Positions 12,345 to 26,800 of a DNA stretch of 64,000 nt are shown here, piece after piece. The stretch comes from Heligmosomoides polygyrus polygyrus (taxonomy: Eukaryota > Nematoda > Chromadorea > Rhabditida > Heligmosomidae): positions 73,938,643-74,002,642 of the forward strand of contig OX377202.1 in NCBI GenBank assembly GCA_947396885.1, written 5' to 3'. Numbering within the stretch: the first letter of the stretch is position 1; each line of letters starts with the position of its first letter. The notes beneath the pieces are model-generated. The model ran no database searches. It saw only the letters and a list, made by a program, of their open reading frames with translations, and was not told the origin of the DNA. The translations under genes were made by a program, and so were the position numbers.

Positions 12345-15300
12345 TACAATACCGCCCGCGTCGCGCGGTCAAAAAGACGGTTTGCGACGGAAAAATCCGT
12401 CGCAAACAGTCGCATGCTCATAACTCCTTCAATTTTGAGTTGTTTCTGAAACTATTGGCACCATTCAATTCGTCTCCTCGAGATCTACCAAATTATATAT
12501 GAAACTTTACAGACCACCGGGTTTTCGCCGTGGGTGGCCTAAAAAATAACTGCAACAGGCTTTTGCGATTGAAGCACCTTATTTTACAGTACGTGCATGT
12601 GACTTGCAGTGCTTTCGGAGTATCTCAAGCATGGCGTGCGTTGTCAGTCATGACTGGAATGTTCCGAGAGTGCGCCGTGCAAAATGCATGTAGGATCGAA
12701 CCTATCAATCGAATGGACGGAAGTATGCTCACTGGGTTTCTATCTTCACTTTCTGGAAAATGTAAAGCCTTCAAGAATATTTCGAAACGTTTAGAAAAAT
12801 TTTTCAGAAATTTCCAGACGCTCTACTCGGGAATTGCTTCAATCTGTCCCGGCGAGACTTATGAGTGCACCGTGTGCAATGCGTGTAGAGATCTGTATCA
12901 ATCGAGTAGGTTCGACAATGGTTGAGTGAGCGTTTGGAGAATTCTGTCATAAATTTTCAGCAGCCCTACTAAGGAATTGCTCTAATGTAGTCCAGCTAGC
13001 CTTTAGAGTGCATCGTGAACAATGCATATAGATTGCACGCGCGAGCGTGTTCGGAGCGCAATAACTCTTCTTTCGAGTTCAAATCGTTTCGGCTGCAGCT
13101 CATGGGTCTTATAGGCAGTGAAACGTTGTAGCAACACACCAAAGTAGAATGGTGTAGCTTGAAAAGTGGCAATGTTACAGGGGTGCGAAAAGGCAGGTGA
13201 GGCTTGTGTGACGCATTTTTTCCCGATTTCGGTGGACCACTGCGGGAAGATCCGACGAGCAAACTGCCTTGAAACGCGCAGGCAAACATAGAGTTTCAGG
13301 TGCTTCGCTATGACGTGCTCAGAACTCCTCAGCTTCCTAAACTTCCTTAGCCTCAGCTGCCAGTTTAAAGCGGCGGAAGATAGCGGTTAGAGTTTCTTGC
13401 GCTCTTACTCGCCCAGGTTTGATTGTTCGACACTAGGTGTGGTACCGTTCTGTTCAGCATGAAAAGCGCTATCGAGTGGTATCAATTTCGACCGATTCTG
13501 GGAATATCGGTTTTTTACAATTTCGCATCAAAGGCGAGGCTACTCAAAGGCGCGGCAGAAGGTCGATGACGTCATCGAAAATCGATATCATCGTTTTGGA
13601 CCATGCTTGACACCGTTCGATAGAGCTTTTCATGCTGAATTGAATGCTGTTATTTTAGTAGGAAAAACTTTAATATGGGCGAGTAAGAGCGAGGAGAACA
13701 TCGACCGTTGTTGTGCTAAATTGACGCGCGGGCGTGTTCTGAGCACGAGAGCTCTGTAATGTGTTAACCTTTCCGGTTGCAGCTTGTTTTGTAGGCAGTA
13801 AAATGTTGTAGTAGCGCACTGAAACACTGCAATGTAGCTTATGATTGGACAAAGTTACAGCAGTGCGAAAATGCAGGTTACCCTTGGGCGACACGATTTT
13901 TTCCAATTTCAGTCGACCCGTGCGCGAAGACGCAGAGAGCTAATGGCCTACAAATGTGCACGCGAGCAGAACACTTTAGATACTTTAAGACGACGTGCCT
14001 ACAGCTTCCTAGCTGTTTAAACTGCCTTAGCCCCAGCTGCCATTTTAGGGCGGCGGAGTTTTAGCGTTGAAGTTTCCTGCGCCATTATTCGCCCAGATGT
14101 GAGTGTTCGACAGGAACAATGACACCATTCTGTTCAGTATAAAAAGCTCTATCGAACGGTACCAATTTTGACCGATTTTGGAAACATCGATTTTTTGGCA
14201 GTTTCGCATCGAGGGCGAGTCCGCTCGAGGCCGCGGCAGACGGACGATGACGTCATCGAAAATCGATATTTTCGAAATGGGCCATGCCTGGTACCATTCG
14301 ATAGAGCTTTTCATGCTGAATTGAACAATTTTATTGAGAGTAGAGAAAACTGTATTCTGAGAGAGTAAGAGCGAGGAGAACATCGACCGTTGTTGTGCTA
14401 AATTGCACGCGCGGGCGTGTCCTGAGCGCAATAACTCTGTCATTTGTGAACCTATCCGGTAGCAGCTTGTGAAGTTTGTATGCAGCAAAATGTTCTAGTA
14501 GTGCTCTAAAATGCAGCGATGCAGCTTATGACTGGACGCAGTTACAGCGGTGCGAAAATGCAGGTTAGCCTTGCGTGGCACGATTTTTTCCAAATTCAGT
14601 CGACCCCTGCGGGAAGACGCAGAGAGCTAATAGCCTACAAATGCACAGGCGAGCAGAACGCTTAAGGTTGTTTACGATGGCATGCTCGCAACTCCTTAGA
14701 TGATTAAACTGCCTTAGCACCAGCTTCCATTTTAGGGCGGCGGAGTTTTAGTGTTGAAGCTTCCTGCGCCATTATTCGCCCAGGTTTGAGTGTTCGACAC
14801 TCGCAGTTTTACCTTTCTGTTTGACATGAAAGGCGCTATCGAATGGTATCAATTTCGACCGATTTTGGAAATATCGATTTTTTTACAATTTCCCATCGGG
14901 CGCTCCAGGCCGAGCCTGCGCGGAAGATGACGTCATCGAAAATCGATATTTTCGAAATTGGCCAAACTTTCTCGTCCAAAATCATCTAGGGGTTATTTGG
15001 GGCGCTGATTACGAACCCGACGTCCGTTTTTGAAAATTCCGCCGATTTCGGTAGGTTTTGGATACTTTTTCAGGATAATTGGAATTGGTCGGGTCAGGAT
15101 CACCGATTTTGCTCAAACTTCGTATAGGGGCGGGACTTATTCGGGGTGCCGAACACGATGCCGAAGTTCATTCGGACGCTTACGGGAGGAGACCGCCTAT
15201 ACCGATAACTGAGGGTGATCGGTGGTCCTGACACGACCACCCTCAAACGAGAAGTAACCAACTGAAATCGGCGGAATTTTAGAAAACGGACCTCGGATTC

Positions 15301-16792
15301 GTAATCAGCTCCCCAAATAACCGCCTAGATGATTTTGGACGAAGTTTCCACGAGGAAATTTGGCCAATTTCGAGAATATCGGTTTTCGATGACGTCATCG
15401 TCCGCGCCGGCTTGGCCAGTGGCGCCCACGTCCTCGATGGGAAATTGTCAAAAATCGATTTCGTTGAAATTTGTCGAGAGCGACACCATTCGATAGAGCT
15501 TTTCATGATGAACAAAATGGTGTTACCGGGAGTGTAGAAAACCCAAATGTGGGCGAGTAAGGGGGCAGGAAACTTCAATCGCAAAGCCCGCCGCCCTAAA
15601 ATGGTAGATGGGGCTAAGGCAGTTTAGGTAGCTGGCGAGTTGCGAGCATATCGGCTTAAAGCACCTTAGGTGTTCTGCTCGTCTACGCATTGGTATGCCC
15701 TTGGCTCATCGTGTCTTCGCGCAGTGGTCGACCGAAATGGGAAAAATTGGGTCGCACAAGCCTCACCTGCATTTTCGGAGCACTGTAATTTAGTCCATTC
15801 GTGAGCTACACCGTTCTGCTTCAGAACACGTTAAGAGCCTCGTACTGCCTACAAAGTCCTCGAGTTGCAGCCGAAACGATTTGATCCTGATAGAGTTATT
15901 GAAGCTACGAACTCGCCCGCGCGTGCATTTGCGAGTGGTCGCCTCACTGCATTAATAGGTTCTATTCTATATGCATTGTTCACAGCGTACTCTAAAGTCT
16001 CGTCGGGGCAGAATACAGCAATTTCTGAGTAGGGCGGGCGGAAATTTCTAATCGAATCTAATTTCAAACGGTCCTATCGTATATGCATTTTGCACGGCGC
16101 ACTCTCTCTTCTCGCTTCTTAAAACCTCTACATTTGTATAAGGTGCCGTCAGTGTGTGCACTGAGGCACCTAAAGAGGGTAAGCGTTGTTGTTTAGCACG
16201 ACATTTGAACCGCTTCCGCTCACTCGATTGATAGGTTCGATCCTAGATGCATTGTGTACGGCACACTCCAAAGGCTCGTCGGACTGCCTGGAGCAAATCC
16301 TAATTAGGACGGCCAGAAAATTCTTATAAAGTTCTCCAAATGGTGCAAGAAGTCTTGAAAGCTTTACATTTTCCATCAAGCGAAGAAAGAAACCCAGTGG
16401 GCATGCTTCCGCCCATTCGATTGATAGGTTCGATCTCATATGCATTGTGCACGGCGCACTCTCGGAACATTCCAGGCATGACAGAGCACTGACAACGCAC
16501 GCCATGCTTGAGATACTCCAAAAACACTCCACGTCACATGCACGTCCTAGAAAATAAGGTGCTCCAATCGCAAAAGCCTGCTGCAGTTATTTTTTAGGCC
16601 ACCCCCGGCGAAAACGTGGTGGTCTGGTAAAGTTTCATACATAGTTTGGTAGATCTCGAGGAGACGAATCGAATGGTGCCAATAGTTTCAGAAACAACTC
16701 AAAATTGAAGGAGTTATGAGCATGCGACTGTTTGCGACGGATTTTTCCGTCGCAAACCGTCTTTTTGACCGCGCGACGCGGGCGGTATTGTA
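12345..16792. mobile_element. Giant foldback-type inverted-repeat element
   Basis: The sequence from 12345 reads TACAATACCGCCCGCGTCGC, and its reverse complement ends at 16792. The two arms stay alignable almost to a centre near 15163, where GGTCGGGTCAGGATCACC (about 15092) is mirrored near 15235. The left arm is longer because it holds three head-to-tail units of about 681 bp (TGACGTCA at 13567, 14248 and 14928). The right arm has one mirrored unit (15390). No transposase-like frame is seen. TA dinucleotides at both tips suit a Tc/mariner-type target. Part of the family also occurs at 8815-9960. A transcript across it would fold into a stem over 1.5 kb long. Confidence 0.85.
13040..15070 (+). 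repeat. Three ~681-bp tandem units in the left arm
   Basis: Landmarks recur at constant spacing: a GCGCGGGCGTGTTC-like segment near 13040, 13725 and 14405, and TGACGTCATCGAAAATCGAT at 13567, 14248 and 14928, spacings of 681 and 680 bp. Each unit carries the segments in the same order (GCGCAATAACTC-like, TTTCGGTTGCAGC-like, GATAGAGCTTTTCATG-like). The unit boundaries are arbitrary because the array is circularly permutable. Confidence 0.8.
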
Positions 16793-17334
16793 CTATTTCC
16801 ATGGTTTCGAAAAACTGTCCTAAAAAGACATTTGGGAGGACTGTTACAAAGCAAAACAAGTGATCAATAGTGTGAGAATGTTCCTTTAGAAGAGAGAAAA
16901 ATCGAGAACCGTAGAAGCGCTTTTAGCCGAAATATCAACTCTAAGTATTAGTAATGACAAAATCGGCAACTGAATCGAACAATGCTCGAACAACATTGAG
17001 AATCGGCAGCCAAAACCTTCGAAGCTAAATCACAGATTCGAATTTGAATATGGCAGAATCATCCGGTGAAATGCTCATTTTCAACTAGAAGCGAAATCAA
17101 CAGAACCCTCGAAACGAAATTACATATTCGAATTCCCATCTGGCCGACAGCCTGCACTAGCAGCGCGCATCGACTCGATCGACGATATCGAGAGGCTGAA
17201 CGTGTGAAATGCCGTTGAGCGCGTTCAAACTGTCCGTTCCCGCCAATTACCGTAGGCGCAGAAGTGAAGCGAGTTTGAACGTTGGTTTTTCGGGGAACAG
17301 AGACGACCCTTACTCAGGCGGCCAACTCTTGGTT

Positions 17335-17533
17335 TTGTTCGAACATTGTTCAATTTCGAACAATATTCGAACAATGCTCTTTCGCGATCTTCGATTTCGA
17401 ATAATGTTCGAATAATGGTTTTTCGCGAAAGTCGATTTCGAACAATGTTTGAATAATGGTTTTTCGCGAAAGTCGATTTCGAACAACAGCGATTTACGAA
17501 TTTCGAGTAATCGAGCGATTAATTGTTCGAAAT
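17335..17533. repeat. TTCGAA-rich ~40-bp tandem array
   Basis: Repeats of GGTTTTTCGCGAAAGTCGA with TTCGAACAATGTT-type spacers, about 40 bp apart (near 17419 and 17459). The array is interrupted by an RTE LINE and resumes for about 40 bp at 20181 after the target duplication. Its units, like those at 10546-10886, contain inverted repeats around TCGA. Confidence 0.65.
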
Positions 17534-20179
<2,646 letters not shown>

Positions 20180-20225
20180 TAATTGTTCGAAATCGCACGA
20201 ACAATTATTCGGCCCGATTAATCGA
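20180..20225. repeat. Resumed TTCGAA array after the LINE
   Basis: Starts with the right copy of the 14-bp target duplication and continues with a GAACAATTATTCGG-type sequence like that left of the LINE. Confidence 0.5.
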
Positions 20226-20236
20226 GCTTAAGTCTA

Positions 20237-20408
20237 GCGGGCATGGCATACTTTTTCGCGCCGCGCGCGGTGTTTAGCGTCGGTCCTGGGCGGGTCGCCG
20301 TCGCGCTCCCTTGCAAATCGATGAGCGATGCGACGAGCACTGAGAAGTTCAGATTCTTTCGCGTCGCTCTGCAAAACTCATTGCCGCGATTCCATCGCGG
20401 CGACGGGA
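20237..20408 (+). repeat. GC-rich dispersed repeat (inverted partner at 29.5 kb)
   Basis: Begins GCGGGCATGGCATACTTTTT and ends in CATCGCGGCGA-like sequence. The reverse complement of 29512-29682 aligns along the whole length. No coding signature; family unknown. Confidence 0.65.
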
Positions 20409-20851
20409 GGTATACGCAAGGCTTGAGGGGCCAGCCAGTTGCGGCGGTCGCGCAGTGGTAGTGCTCCCGTTGCTGGCGGCCTTTTTTTGCAAATCAGGAT
20501 TTATCTTCGGAATGACTTTTTGTTTTGAATTGTGACACGAGTGTGATTAAATAGCCGGGAAAACTACCATACACGTTTGTAAAAATGCTTGAAAGCAAAA
20601 AACTGCTATGGCGACATTTTTATTTACTCTTGCACCCCAAATTCAGTGAGAAGAATGGACACCACCTTTGCTGGTGAAAATGACAGAGTGAAGAAAAAGC
20701 AGTAGATCAACGACATTCTAGGCTTCCACATCATACATTCTTCTTACCTTTTTGCTTCTCAAATTTTTTTGCTTTGTTCCATGATTGTCAAGGTTGTTAG
20801 AAATACCTCCAGTTATTCAATATATGACTTGGACTCTATTTCTGAAAAATT

Positions 20852-20883
<32 letters not shown>

Positions 20884-20912
20884 GAAGAAGAAGAAGAAGA
20901 AGAAAAAGAAGT
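20852..20912 (+). repeat. AAT/AAG microsatellite
   Basis: About ten AAT/ATA units run directly into seven or more AAG units, ending AAAAAGAAG. Confidence 0.9.
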
Positions 20913-20965
20913 AAAGGATTATATACACTTAGGGTATACATCCACTTAGGGTAGAGAATATAGAC

Positions 20966-21905
20966 TACATTATAAATAATATTGGAAGGTATTCTGGGCG
21001 GAAAATGAGGCTTAGTATTAAATTGGATAAATAATCAACAGTTGTAGGCAAAAGAGGAGAGAAAAATTTTCTTGACTTTCCGTTCGGTTTCGATAGCTTA
21101 CGACAGTAGACATTCGAGTAGGAGTTTTGTTTCTTGGAAGCAGTTCGAAGTACACGACACCCTCGCATGTTAATGCGTTTGGTGAGGTGGATTTCCTGTA
21201 ATTTATGAGTAACCCAAACATCCGGTTTGTTTACGTAACCAAGCTGCTGTAAGTGCAAATAGGCCGCTGAATTTCATGTGCGAAGCTTCTCTGCAGTCTC
21301 TCGAGTTTTCGTACGTCGGTTAGCTTCAATTAACGCCTTTATTTTCTCGTCATCAGTAGTGGTTGTACGACCAGTATGTAGTGCATCTTGCACATTGATA
21401 TTTTTAGAGCGAAAGCGAGCAAACCAACGGTGACACTGGCATTCAGTAAGGCAGTCATCATAAACTTCAAACAATCTCTTGCAAGTTTCCACCGCATTTT
21501 GCGTTCTCGGAAGTAAAACATTAAAATATGCCGATAATGCACTCTTCGATTGTTCATTTTCAACTTATTTTTCACCAAATGGTTTTTTACGAATGACGCT
21601 CGGTTTTTGGAAGAAGGTAGTTTATAATCCAACCCTTAAAACTCAATATAATAGTCACCACTCGGCTACTTTAAATAGCTGTAGCGACGTCGCTCCGCGT
21701 CAACGATGGATCAGCAGGCCTCTGAAGACGACGAATAGGTTGAAACGTTAGGCCGGTCAATAAACTGGTCGACTTAAACCTGGTTTCGCACAGCAATATT
21801 GACACCGAATATAAGCATGTAAGTCACGCAATCACTACATTAAAATATGCAGTTCACGCCATCTAGGGAAAAGCGACATTGATTATTGAACAACCCAATA
21901 GTTCT
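20966..21905 (-). mobile_element. Degenerate mariner, second family
   Basis: Minus-strand reading gives NNRRVHYRHILMFYF near 21560, then ETCKRLFEVYDDCLTE and CQCHRWFARFRSKNINVQDA (21490-21400), TTTDDEKIKALIEANRRT, HLQQLGYVNKPDVW and HKLQEIHLTKRINM, the usual N-terminal half of a mariner transposase in two frames. The catalytic half is absent. A probable outer end at about 21880-21905 reads, reverse-complemented, CTATTGGGTTGTTCAATAAT, resembling mariner terminal repeats. The stretch 21650-21790 between this end and the coding part looks like a separate insertion with a hammerhead-like motif. Confidence 0.65.
21715..21770 (+). other. Hammerhead-core-like retroelement 3' motif (copy 1)
   Basis: CTGAAGA at 21722-21728, a 13-nt gap, GAAAC at 21742-21746, then GTTAGG and AATAAA. 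The order CUGANGA - stem - GAAAC is the conserved core of hammerhead ribozymes, known from the ends of Penelope-like elements. The stem II pairing is poor in this copy. Related copies lie at 50048 and 59831. Confidence 0.35.
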
Positions 21906-21929
21906 AAATATTTCTCCAGATAGACCTAT

Positions 21930-22600
21930 ACCTCACCCCGGGAAGCACAGAGGCACCATCGACTGCCTTGAAATGAATTCGTTTCCCAACTGAATCCATG
22001 TCAGAGTTCAGAGTATTACGGTCACGCGCTGCAATGAATTTCTACTCTCTCACTCCAGTATGTTACGGATCAGACACGTCTCTGTTGCTCTTGAAGAACA
22101 CTTGAACTCTGGTAGCTGGAACAGTAATGCCGAGTGAGCCAGCCCCCTGCCCATCCGGAAGCTTGTCATCCGCTGTCAGAAATTTCCTCCCTCAAAGCCT
22201 CAGAACCGAGACTTTGTTGACGTGCACGCCGAGATCTTGCAGCAGGTTGTTGTCTGGTTGGTTGATACGAATGCCTAGCAGTGAGCTACTTTTTTCTCCG
22301 TAGGAATGTTGGGCCATTCTTCGAGGACAGCTGTGAATCTCGTCAGAATTTCTTTAGCCGCATATTTTTTCCGCAGTCTTCATACATCCAAATGCTGACA
22401 GACTAGCAGTAGTAGTGTGGAGCTCTTGAAGGTCTCCAACAAGGTTCCATAGGTGCTGCCAACTGAAGAACGTCTTCCGATTCCCGATCGTGGCCAACAC
22501 AAAACCTGGCCGATAAAGGCAGCTGGAGAGGAGCACCATATGGAGCCTGCAAGCCCAAAATTAATAGAGCGAGGAATTGGCACTAAGCATGTTTTTGTGG
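21930..22600 (-). other. Unrecognised coding-like debris
   Basis: Short open stretches in alternating frames on the minus strand (for example one from about 22318 containing LLGIRINQPDNNLLQDLGV, and others at 22583-22354) suggest an old coding sequence with several breaks. No family could be named. It may be a remnant of an unidentified retroelement. Confidence 0.25.
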
Positions 22601-22734
22601 AAGATATGTTGCGCTATTCCCGCACCATATAACCGGTCTTACGTTGACGGAAAATAGCTTTTAGAGGCAAGATGTCCTGATAAAGGTCGAAACAGATACC
22701 CTGCATAAATAGTTGTAGTGGGTGATAGCAACCC

Positions 22735-22960
22735 GGAGGAAACGCACGTGCAACCCCATTCTTGGTCTTGATTCGTGTTCCGCCAAGGCAAACAAGGACT
22801 TCCATCCCGCCGAGGTTGGCGAATTGGTGCCAGACTTGTCTGGGAAGGAGAAAACATTGACCTCTGCATCGACTGGATACCGCAAGCCATTGTTTAGGTT
22901 AAATACGCATCGAAATCGCCTTCACGGTACGCTGCAGAACTACTATGGAAAACGCTACCA
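22735..22960 (+). repeat. SINE, tRNA-derived family
   Basis: Matches the body of the copy at 49078-49375: CAAGGACTTCCATCCC-like, GGCGAATTGGTGCCAGACTTG, GTCTGGGAAGGA, ACTGGATACCGCAAGCCATTG and AAATACGCATCGAAATCGCC in the same order. The tRNA-like head is degraded. Confidence 0.6.
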
Positions 22961-23365
22961 TGAGGGGAGTTGATTAGGCCGCTCTTCATCCCTTTTACTG
23001 GAAACTACTAGTGCATGTTTTAAGCTAGTGATAAACGGAAATTGAGCTACCATAACATGCGCAGGCGCTATGCGGTCCGGAGTGGGGAGGTTACTATGTA
23101 GGGCAGCACCATACATTATGAGCGGCACGAACCTAAATATCTTTGCAGCATTGGCGTACTCTACCCTTGCAGCACAGTGAGCTAGGCCACTGCTGATGTA
23201 TTGTAATTCGGGACCCATGTACGTTCTTGTTGAAGACGGGAAGCCCAGGTAAGAAGTGAAGAAATAGTCGTAACAATCTGTGGAGTGCAGCGTCTCGTGT
23301 GCAATCGCAGACATTCTTTCATCACGCACTAATCGATAACGTTTGGGCCCTCGCTTAAGCTCCAT
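22955..23365 (-). CDS. Hypothetical 136-codon open frame
   Basis: An ATG-initiated open frame on the minus strand, head to head with the HMG-CoA reductase gene (start 23365, first reductase exon near 23430). It begins MELKRGPKRYRLVRDERM and has a balanced amino-acid composition with no repeat character. No domain was recognised and no signal peptide is evident. The 3' end runs a few bases into a SINE, so it may be a fragment of an old gene or transposon cut by that insertion. Equally it could be a chance open frame. Confidence 0.25.
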   Translation of the reverse strand: MELKRGPKRYRLVRDERMSAIAHETLHSTDCYDYFFTSYLGFPSSTRTYMGPELQYISSGLAHCAARVEYANAAKIFRFVPLIMYGAALHSNLPTPDRIAPAHVMVAQFPFITSLKHALVVSSKRDEERPNQLPSW

Positions 23366-23429
23366 CGGTTGGGGTGTCTGTTTGGTTTTACATAATTCTC
23401 CGAGTCTTCTTATGTAGTGAGTTCTCTAG

Positions 23430-23822
23430 TTTTATTAGTGCGGCGGCTGTCCACCTCAGTGCTTGGCCTGCTATACGTGTTCAGTGCGTGTTTTGCCGCT
23501 TTCGACGTATTGCGCCAGCAATTTCCATTGACTCAGCCGCAGTCTTTGCAGCTTCACAATGCAGTCTGTCTCGTAACTGTTGTCGGCGATCTCATCAGAA
23601 TGGGTGGAAGTGAGCAAAGTGATATTCGTTTGTTTCTCGAGGCATTGGATGTGAGGAGTGACTCTTGGAAGGACGAGGCTGAGCGGTGAGTGCAGGTTGT
23701 GTGACGTTCCGCACTTTTATTCTGTACTCTTCACTTCAGATGGATTCTCGAGAGGATTCAGTCGTCACAGCGGCGGAAGCGTGTTCCTCGTTTTTCGATC
23801 GGAGACGTGGATGAGCTTTCAG
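23430..23822 (+). CDS. HMG-CoA reductase, first two visible exons
   Basis: Exon ~23430-23685 is open from about 23396 and ends before GTGAGT. It encodes one or two hydrophobic stretches followed by an acidic, soluble-looking segment ([19 protein letters not shown]). No ATG was chosen with confidence: the frame has only GTG near 23417, and an acceptor-like CTCTAG ends at 23429, so an upstream exon is likely. A 54-bp intron leads to exon 23740-23822, with a basic QRRKRVPRF stretch, ending in phase 1 before GTACAG. It joins exon 25832 in phase across a 2.0-kb intron. Compared with the animal enzyme, where eight membrane spans precede the catalytic part, this N-terminus is very short. Confidence 0.6.
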
Positions 23823-26800
23823 GTACAGTCCTTTTGGCACTAGTGTACTTAGTGCACAGCACTTCATCTTGTTCAGAATAGCTCTAGTAGGGGTAATCTG
23901 CCATACGAAGAACGAATATCGTGGTCGTTTTCTGCGGAAATTTCTTCTAAGCCCGTGTCTTATCTCCTCGTTTCGATTACAGATCCGTGTCCTATTTGCT
24001 TCCGTATTCGACAAGGGAGGGAACTCTAGGATGAAGGCAATTTTATCACGGGTGCGCTGCTCGGCCGGCACCCCGGAGTCCCTTCCCAGCCCAATCCTGT
24101 GCTCTTCTCCGCTGGCGTGGCTTTTCGAGATTTCAAGGCTTATGTTCTGCCTAACCTCTGCTGCAGGCTAGAGGGGCGATATAGTGCGCATCGAAAGCAG
24201 GCGTAAACTGCGTCTCTACCAGCGCACGCTATTTCGCAAGGTCATTGGTATTTCGAACTTAGTCTAACGTGCCCGTGCAGGACCTGCTTCCCTGTAAGCC
24301 TGGTGGCACTACTACTATATTCGGGTTAGAGGGGAGGGCGGTGCTCTGTTGCGGCAATTCTTACTTTGCGCTCACACCAAAGGTAACTAGGTTCTTATAG
24401 GGAGCGAAACCGCACCCGTACTGAGGATTACAGGATCTGGCCCACGTACAGCACACGAATGGAAATTGGCCAAATCCTAAAAGTGCATAATTTGCTTAGT
24501 GTGCACAGAATCCTACAAAATGCTCTAGTATTATTGTTATCATCATTATTTTAGCGCGCGGATCCGTTTTTTCTAGTACCACTAACTACTCCAGAACGAT
24601 ACTAGTGATTTGGAGGGCTAGTGCTAAAAAGTGCAACATGTTGCCCTGCCATAGATTGTATGCCGAAGATATCCCCGCTTAGGAGGCAGTACACCCCCAA
24701 CCCGCACTGTGCTACATTTTCTTCTGTACGTCTTGGGATGTAAATGCGGTGTAATCGCAGCGGAGAAGCGTCATAAAGCATCTCTTTCATAGCTACAAAA
24801 AAGTGAAAGTAAGATCACGCAGAGGAGCAAAGAACATCAATAGCAGTTATATACAGAAAGAGGTATGAGGAGGAGAATGTGGGATTATTTTCCAGTCTAT
24901 ACTAGTCGACCTAATCGAGTGGGGCATAAGGTGTTTTATCTAAACATGTTCACCTCTGTTGGGCAGCAACTAATGTCCTGGCTCGGACATTTTTCTGGAA
25001 GGATGGCGTCGCATGCTAGCAGAGACGCCACCGCCGTACTTCGAGTCTGCCCACCGTTCGGCTAAGATTGACACTCGTTTTCCTCTTCTAACAAGAACAA
25101 TAAAAGGAGAGTTGAACCTAAGTTTATCAGGAGCTCATGCTGCAAGAGGTGGGGTAGCAAATCCTAAGAGCGCATGGATATTAGATTTTACGTTAGCACC
25201 AGATCTTTTCTCTAGACTGCCGAGTTCTCGATCGGTATTTGATATATGCTTGATTTTCTTTCATACTCATCCTTCCCGTTATTCCTATGATGGTAGAGTG
25301 CCGTACCGGACATCTATGGTCTCATCTGAACACATTAATGCCATATGAAAAATGGAAGTAAAAAAATGAAAAATGCTGGCCGGCAGTCTTCTCTGGAAAT
25401 CACATGTTTTCTTTCCGTTTGGTCTTTTTTGTAGCTATTTCCTCAATAAATAACTGTTTACAGCATTTAATGAAAGCAAGCGTGCCTCACGAAGATATAA
25501 CATGCTGCTGCTTTGTTGTTAACATGCCTAAATGTTTTTGCTCATGGGAGGCAAATGTTCTGTGCTCAGTTTGGCTCATACTAGTCAGTCTATCAGCTGC
25601 TTCCTAACATGCTAACGATAGTCTACATTTATGAGCTGTAGAGATTACAGGGTTGAGTTGACTCTCCGTGAGGATGTCCGATCATTTAGACGTAAAGAGA
25701 AGCGTATGTTCGGAGGACAGTTTCCTTAGCCTTTGCAGAGCAATGTCTACGTTCAGTTTTTGCAGAGTTCACATTAGATTACGTTCATGAATGTCTTACT
25801 AAATTGTCTCTCAAGGCTCTTTCATTTGTAGAGAACGAAGCTGCAGTGACGGTTGATGCGTCAACGCAAACATCTGATGGTGAGAAGCCAGAGGTGGAAA
25901 GTGCTCCCTCCAAGTCACTGGATGAGATTTCTCGCGATTGGAGCGAAGGTGTGTGGGGATCTTTTCAGCCTTCTCTGCGGATCTCCAGTAGGCGTTGTTT
26001 CAGGAAGACCACTCGCGGCCTCTGATGCCCTTCGACTCGTTAAACGCGGTATTGTGAAATGCCGCGAGTTGGAGTCGCGTCTCGACGCAGAGACCGCTAT
26101 TTTCGTGAGACGATCCTACGTGGCTCCAGAAGTGCTGAAAGAGCTTCCGTTTAGGAATTACGACTACAAATATGTGAGCACTACTTGAAGATGTAGTGAG
26201 TGAATGTCAGTGATAACCCATTTCTTCCAGGTAACGAATTCCTGTTGTGAGAACGTAATCGGGTATGTGCCCATACCACTTGGTGTTGCCGGCCCAATCC
26301 CTATAAACGGTCGCGAAGTGTACGTTCCAATGGCTACGACAGAGGGAGCGTTGGTTGCTAGCACAAATCGAGGTTGCAACGCTGTAAGGGTAGGTTTTAG
26401 CGGATTCTTCACGCATGGGAAACTCGATAGTGGTGCAGTGAATCCCGCTTTTACAAGTGCGCTCTAGAGCACCTAAAAAGGCGACGTGCCTGTCCTCTTT
26501 CAGCTTGTTTCTAGGTTTGTTATTTGCGTTCAAGGGAGCAAGTGATTTCTTTATAGGCCAGGCAGGATTTTGAGTGTCTGTCGCTCTAACTGCCTGTTTT
26601 ATGCTCCCATGTTTCAGTTTCGTTTTTAGAAAAGCGGTGGAGTGTCTACGTGTGTGTTCGATGAAGGGATGACGCGCGCTCCTGTTGTTAGGTTTCCTAG
26701 TGCTTCAGATGCTGTGTGAGTCAACTTTAACTTAAAGAAGATATCTGTTCCCGTGCCTTTAAATGTTGACCTTCAGAGTGTTGAAAAAGTGGTTCGCTGT

